From the NCBI RefSeq assembly GCF_027563345.1, contig NZ_JAMKBK010000004.1: DNA of 64,000 nucleotides. The stretch is one strand, 5' to 3'. The DNA is from Psychrobacillus psychrodurans. GTDB taxonomy: Bacteria > Bacillota > Bacilli > Bacillales_A > Planococcaceae. The notes below the pieces were generated by a model. It saw only the letters and a list, made by a program, of their open reading frames with translations, ran no database searches and was not told the DNA's origin. Positions 60,118-64,000 of this stretch are shown here, piece by piece (position 1 is the first letter of the stretch; each line of letters opens with the position of its first letter). The position numbers and the translations under genes are program-made.

Positions 60118-61281
60118 ATGAACGCTTTTTCATTTTATAACCCTGTGAAATTGATTTTTGGTAAAAATCAAATAAGCAAGCTTAAAGTGGAGTTATCTCC
60201 CTACGGAAAGAAAGTTCTTGTTGTTTACGGTGGAGGTAGTATAAAGAAAAATGGATTATACGACCAGGTAATGGTCGAATTAAAAGAAGCAGGTATGGAA
60301 ATATTTGAATTAGCGGGTGTGGAACCAAATCCTAGATTGGCAACTGCAAAACGGGGTGCTGATATTTGTAAAAAGGAAGGTATTGATGTAATACTCGCAG
60401 TTGGTGGGGGCTCAGTGATAGATTGTACTAAGCTTATTGCTGCTGCGGCTAAATATGACGGAGATCCTTGGGATTTTGTTACACGCAAAGCGATTCCACA
60501 AGAAGCACTGCCTTTTGGTACAATATTAACTCTTGCAGCAACTGGTTCAGAGATGAATTCTGGGTCTGTTATTACTAATGAAGATACATTAGAAAAGTAT
60601 GGCTGGGGAAGCCCTTTAGTTTATCCTAAATTTTCTATTTTAGATCCTGTAAACACGTTCACAGTTCCTCTTGATCAAACAGTTTACGGAATAGTAGATA
60701 TGATGTCCCATATGTTTGAGCAATACTACAACAACGCAACAAATACTCCTGTTCAAGACGAAATGATAGAAGGAACTCTACGTTCAGTTATAGAAGTAGG
60801 GCCAAAACTTATCAATGACCTTACAAACTATGAGTATAGGGAAACTATATTATTTGCAGGCACAATAGGTTTAAATGGCTTCTTGCAAATGGGTTATAAC
60901 GGTGACTGGGCAAGTCATAATCTAGAACATGCAATCTCAGCTGTTTATGATATTCCACATGGCGGTGGATTGGCTATCGTTTTTCCTAGATGGATGCGTC
61001 ATAACGTAAAAGTAAATCCACAACGTTTTGCTAAGCTTGCAACAAATGTTTTTAAAGTGAATCCTGAAGGTAAATCTGTAGAAGAAGTAGCATTTGAAGG
61101 AATCGATCGCTTAGAGGAATTTTGGAATTCTTTAAACGCGCCATCTACATTAGCTGATTATAATATAGATGATAGCAAAATTGACCTTATGGTTGAAAAA
61201 GCAATGGTTTATGGTGAGTATGGTAATTTCCAAAAGCTTAATGCAGAAGACACTAAAACAATTTTAACAGCTTGTCTTTAA
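60118..61281 (+). CDS. yugJ: Iron-containing alcohol dehydrogenase (YugJ/butanol dehydrogenase type)
   Basis: A 387-residue NAD(P)H-dependent alcohol/aldehyde reductase of the iron-dependent family. NAD-binding GGGSVIDCTKLIA, and metal-binding residues in GIVDMMSHMFEQYY, SHNLEHAISAVYDIPHGGGL are present. AAAGGAGGATG site before the ATG. YugJ is in the same neighbourhood of B. subtilis. Physiological substrate unknown. Confidence 0.88.
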   Translation: MNAFSFYNPVKLIFGKNQISKLKVELSPYGKKVLVVYGGGSIKKNGLYDQVMVELKEAGMEIFELAGVEPNPRLATAKRGADICKKEGIDVILAVGGGSVIDCTKLIAAAAKYDGDPWDFVTRKAIPQEALPFGTILTLAATGSEMNSGSVITNEDTLEKYGWGSPLVYPKFSILDPVNTFTVPLDQTVYGIVDMMSHMFEQYYNNATNTPVQDEMIEGTLRSVIEVGPKLINDLTNYEYRETILFAGTIGLNGFLQMGYNGDWASHNLEHAISAVYDIPHGGGLAIVFPRWMRHNVKVNPQRFAKLATNVFKVNPEGKSVEEVAFEGIDRLEEFWNSLNAPSTLADYNIDDSKIDLMVEKAMVYGEYGNFQKLNAEDTKTILTACL

Positions 61282-61292
61282 AAGTATGAATC

Positions 61293-61328
61293 CAAAAACC
61301 ACATGACAACTCGTCATGTGGTTTTTTG
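61293..61328. terminator. Terminator between yugJ and the CDF gene
   Basis: AAAAACCACATGAC pairs with GTCATGTGGTTTTTT around loop AACTC. A-run left and T-run right allow use from both sides. Confidence 0.88.
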
Positions 61329-61355
61329 TTACTATTTGTAAATGCTCTCCAAACT

Positions 61356-62345
61356 TTAATCACGTGTTTTTAAAACAGTACGTTCATCCTTATGTTGAGT
61401 CCATGTTCTGATTCCATCGTCCTCATCAAATGAGATTGTAATATCCGTTACTCCTTGTTGAGTTAATATCAATTCTTTTATAGTGTCGCTAATATCGTCT
61501 ACCTCTGCAAATGTATATTTAGGATCTATCTCTATAATTATTTCAACATGGAGATATTCACCTTCTTTAATAACCTCAAGCTTTTGTATATCTTTTACAT
61601 GTTCATTTTCAGATACTATATGAGCAATATGAACAAGCATTTGCTCATCGGTTTCCCCTAGTGCACCTCTAGCGTTATCTAGGAATACTTTTCCTACTAC
61701 ATAGAACATCATTATACCGATCATAATAGATGCAATACCTTCTGCTTGTAAGAATCCAGTGAAGTGGGAAATTAGCACAGCCACAAATGCTAAGATACCT
61801 CCTGATGTTGCAACTAAATCCTCCATAAAAACAAGCTTTGTTGCAGGTTTAGCTCTGCTTAAGTTAGCAAAACTTGTTGTTAGTGGCGAAAGGAGTGTAC
61901 CTTTTACACCTACTTCGTGCAATATTTCTTTCCCTGCTTTGTAAAGAACTACAAACTCTAACACAATGGCAATTGCAAGTACGCTGAGGGTTATTGCTAC
62001 ACCTGTAGATTCGGTTGGATGTTGAATATGATGCCAACCCTCAATAATAGTCTCATAAGATAATATTCCAACAATAATTACAGCGCCTAAACAAACTAGG
62101 TTTACTAAACGTCCAAAACCATTTGGAAATCTTGGCGTGGGTGCTTTTTTAGACAATGATGAACCGATGTAAACAAAGAATTGGTTTGCTGCATCTCCAA
62201 TGGAGTGCATCATTTCCGCAAACATTGCTACATTTCCAGTAAAGAAAAATGCCCCACCTTTTAATAAAGCAATAATAGTATTTACAATTGCTGCTAATAA
62301 AGAAGGCTTGTTCCCATCTTTTAATAACTTGAATAATTCTCCCAT
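61356..62345 (-). CDS. Cation diffusion facilitator family transporter
   Basis: A 329-residue CDF protein with six membrane segments and a C-terminal cytoplasmic domain. The metal site is seen in AEMMHSIGDAANQF (helix II). By family it exports Zn2+, Mn2+, Fe2+ or similar against protons; the metal cannot be assigned. It lies 13 bp downstream of the mgtC-like gene, so the two are in one operon. Confidence 0.9.
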   Translation of the reverse strand: MGELFKLLKDGNKPSLLAAIVNTIIALLKGGAFFFTGNVAMFAEMMHSIGDAANQFFVYIGSSLSKKAPTPRFPNGFGRLVNLVCLGAVIIVGILSYETIIEGWHHIQHPTESTGVAITLSVLAIAIVLEFVVLYKAGKEILHEVGVKGTLLSPLTTSFANLSRAKPATKLVFMEDLVATSGGILAFVAVLISHFTGFLQAEGIASIMIGIMMFYVVGKVFLDNARGALGETDEQMLVHIAHIVSENEHVKDIQKLEVIKEGEYLHVEIIIEIDPKYTFAEVDDISDTIKELILTQQGVTDITISFDEDDGIRTWTQHKDERTVLKTRD

Positions 62346-62358
62346 ATGATAGCTCCTT

Positions 62359-63078
62359 TTAAATCGATTCTACGTCTACCGTTTCAATAAATTTTTGTTT
62401 TTTTATTGTTGCGTAGAATTCAGCCGTATTTTTATTAGTAATTATGGACAATCGCATATCCATTTCATGTTTAACAGTATTATTGTCTAAAGTAACGTCT
62501 TTAATGCGGATGCTTTCTATATAAACACCGCTTCCTTGCAAAAAGTCATATACTTTAGTAATACTTTCTGGATTTCCTACTAAAACTGTTAGTGATAACT
62601 CCTTCGATCTTAATCGTTTTGGACCAATTTTAGTAAGAAGGGGTGGTATCAATTCAATACCCACTATTACAATAATTACACTAATAGCCGATTCAACATA
62701 AAATCCTGCACCAACAGCTATTCCAATTCCCCCGGCTCCCCATATCATTGCGGCAGTAGTTAAGCCAGTTATACTATCATTGCCTTTGCGCAATATAACC
62801 CCTGCTCCGAGAAAACCTATACCACTTACTATTTGTGCTGCTAAACGCAAAGGATCCATCGTAATATTTATTGTGTCATTGGGAATGGCTTTATAAGCTG
62901 CTTCAATGGATATGTAGGTTAGAAGACAGCTAAATGTAGCGATTACTATACTCGTCTTTAAACCAATCGGTTTCTTTTTTAGTTCCCTCTCTATACCAAT
63001 GATTAAACTTAATAATGCAGCAAAAATTAATTTAAATATAATTTCATTATAATTACTAAGGTGGTTTAGCCATTCCAT
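62359..63078 (-). CDS. MgtC/SapB family protein
   Basis: A 239-residue membrane protein: five hydrophobic segments with the MgtC hallmark SGIGFLGAGVILRKG and LTTAAMIWGAGGIGIAVGAG, then a C-terminal ACT-like domain. MgtC proteins modulate Mg2+ homeostasis and ATP synthase in pathogens; the role in spore formers is unclear. ATG 63078 follows GGGGGGAAT; the longer 63102 start is unsupported. Upstream gene of the CDF transporter. Confidence 0.88.
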   Translation of the reverse strand: MEWLNHLSNYNEIIFKLIFAALLSLIIGIERELKKKPIGLKTSIVIATFSCLLTYISIEAAYKAIPNDTINITMDPLRLAAQIVSGIGFLGAGVILRKGNDSITGLTTAAMIWGAGGIGIAVGAGFYVESAISVIIVIVGIELIPPLLTKIGPKRLRSKELSLTVLVGNPESITKVYDFLQGSGVYIESIRIKDVTLDNNTVKHEMDMRLSIITNKNTAEFYATIKKQKFIETVDVESI

Positions 63079-63464
63079 CAATAATTCCCCCCTTGATTTC
63101 ATTATAGAGTTTGAGGATTTTTATGTACTTTCTACTATTAACTGCTATTATTTTGGAAAGGATATATTGGTAGATTTCTTGTTTCTTTATTATAAGTATA
63201 GAATGAGTTAAAATAAAGCGCTGTAGTTCTTCGGTATATGATTCAGCCCTCAATTCATTTTATTGATTCAGGAGTTTTCTATTACTCAAACTAATATTTA
63301 TTAAAGTATAGAATATATTCATATTTTAGTTAGACAAGTTATAGAAGAGCTATAAGTAGGGAAAAACCCGTAATTAATTACAATGAGTAATCTAGTTTTG
63401 ATATATGTAGAGGGGCAGGAGTGCAATAGTTTATAAGTTATTTAAGGTTTTTTTATAAAAAGGG
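63079..63464. other. AT-rich spacer before the rRNA operon
   Basis: About 385 bp with no gene. The left end must hold the promoter for the mgtC-CDF operon on the minus strand. I see no repeat or RNA element. Confidence 0.5.
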
Positions 63465-63493
63465 TTGCTTTTTATTTCTATACGATGTATATT
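63465..63493 (+). promoter_or_regulatory. rRNA promoter P1
   Basis: TTGCTT (63465-63470), a 17-bp spacer, and TATATT (63488-63493). It lies 84 bp upstream of a stronger promoter, the tandem P1-P2 arrangement of Bacillus rrn operons. Confidence 0.65.
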
Positions 63494-63548
63494 AATACTT
63501 GTCCTTCGGAACGAGATACAAACAACTTGAAAAACTTCAAAAAAATGT

Positions 63549-63577
63549 TTGACATCAAATCTGAAATAAGTTATACT
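63549..63577 (+). promoter_or_regulatory. rRNA promoter P2
   Basis: TTGACA (63549-63554), a 17-bp spacer, and TATACT (63572-63577): a near-consensus sigma-A promoter about 295 bp before 16S. Confidence 0.85.
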
Positions 63578-63871
63578 AATAAAGTCGCCAAAACGACTTG
63601 AACAATATGAACATTGAAAACTGAACATGCAAAACGTTAAGACATACAGCTTATCAACTAACTTAGTTAGTATGATAGCAAAACAATTTTGACATCATTT
63701 AATGATGATGCCAGCAAAACAAAATGAGCTTTTAAACTAGTTCTATTTGTTGGGTTTCGAGATGCAAGTAGTTCAAGGAAACAAGTGAGTGAAAGAGGGA
63801 GCGTGCTAACGTACGTGACCGACTGAACGAACGAAGTTGACGAAGAAATGCGCCGCATATCGAAAGCCAAC
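63578..63871 (+). other. rRNA leader region
   Basis: Contains a hairpin AGTCG/CGACT just after P2 (63583-63598), the GAACATTGAAAACTGAAC word common to Bacillales rrn leaders at 63608, and a GC-richer stretch up to 16S that likely pairs with the 3' flank for processing. Confidence 0.7.
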
Positions 63872-64000
63872 TATTATGGAGAGTTTGATCCTGGCTCAGG
63901 ACGAACGCTGGCGGCATGCCTAATACATGCAAGTCGAGCGAATGACGAAGAAGCTTGCTTCTTCTGATTTAGCGGCGGACGGGTGAGTAACACGTGGGCA
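63872..64000 (+). rRNA. 16S ribosomal RNA, 5' end (partial)
   Basis: The universal GAGTTTGATCCTGGCTCAG begins at 63881, followed by GACGAACGCTGGCGGCATGCC and GCGGACGGGTGAGTAACACG. The V1 loop (GAGCGAATGACGAAGAAGCTT) resembles Psychrobacillus and related Planococcaceae by memory. The gene runs off the right edge. The mature 5' end is estimated. Confidence 0.97.

Noticed and set aside
63688..63700. Third TTGACA in the rRNA leader
   Set aside because: No -10 element at the right distance; it lies in a hairpin-forming stretch of the leader.
63667..63932. Minus-strand open frames over the rRNA leader and 16S start
   Set aside because: They are antisense to rRNA and have no coding support.

Overview
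The window is a stretch of a low-GC, endospore-forming Firmicute chromosome, most likely Planococcaceae (Psychrobacillus / Paenisporosarcina / Lysinibacillus relatives). The reasons are the 16S rRNA 5' end at the right edge, Bacillus-type ribosome binding sites with frequent TTG and GTG starts, sporulation genes (yunB, CotX/CotV-domain coat proteins), a SufCDSUB operon, an Mrp antiporter operon, and long blocks in the same order as the B. subtilis yun-yut-yum-yui and yuf-yug regions. There is no prophage, insertion sequence, tRNA, or CRISPR. Most of the sequence is conserved housekeeping core; the unusual material is in the intergenic spaces.

Layout. 1-2938: SAM riboswitch and metNIQ methionine importer. 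2940-3360: GC-rich 82-bp tandem repeat. 3485-5976: NERD-domain protein, dicarboxylate/amino acid symporter, and a small gene that seems to start at ATT. 6176-11497: sufCDSUB iron-sulfur assembly operon. 11637-17782: DUF3891 protein, flavin monooxygenase, yunF, yunE, yunD, yunB. 17836-19653: lysine riboswitch and an NhaC-family transporter. 19762-24293: lipA, yutD, yutE, yutF, yuzB, yutJ (a type II NADH dehydrogenase-like gene with a probable Rex operator). 24510-25838: spore coat cluster. 26120-33125: yuzD, yutI, a DUF2225 gene, yutM, yumB, yuiA, yuiB, yuiD, yuiE, and a small Gly/Tyr/Pro-rich protein. 33624-35096: polysaccharide deacetylase. 35222-40989: mrpABCDEFG. 41230-47514: yufK, a P-loop protein, a class A PBP, an MFS exporter, a lipoprotein cyclophilin, and a small membrane protein. 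47775-50963: patB, yugE, an XRE regulator, an NSS transporter. 51032-53765: an ECF sigma factor with its probable membrane anti-sigma factor. 53841-61281: yugI, a RocR-like regulator, rocA-rocD-rocG, and an iron alcohol dehydrogenase. 61356-63078: CDF and MgtC-family proteins. 63465-64000: tandem rRNA promoters, leader, and start of 16S.

Functional links. The iron-sulfur theme (SufCDSUB, NifU-like YutI, A-type carrier YutM) sits with a consumer, lipoyl synthase. Two NADH-dehydrogenase-like flavoproteins (YutJ, YumB) and the Mrp antiporter concern redox and ion homeostasis. The roc genes take ornithine and glutamate semialdehyde to glutamate and 2-oxoglutarate.

The observations I consider most worth following are: two intergenic arrays of short motifs repeated every 21 bp (21092-21223 and 54287-54402), both between convergent genes but with different core motifs; a family of diverged stem-loop repeats at four 3' regions; the 82-bp GC-rich tandem repeat; a Rex-like palindrome on the yutJ promoter; a RocR-like regulator that has lost the GAFTGA loop; and an ECF sigma factor with an unusually large putative anti-sigma factor. 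I did not find a complete novel multi-gene system such as a defence island.
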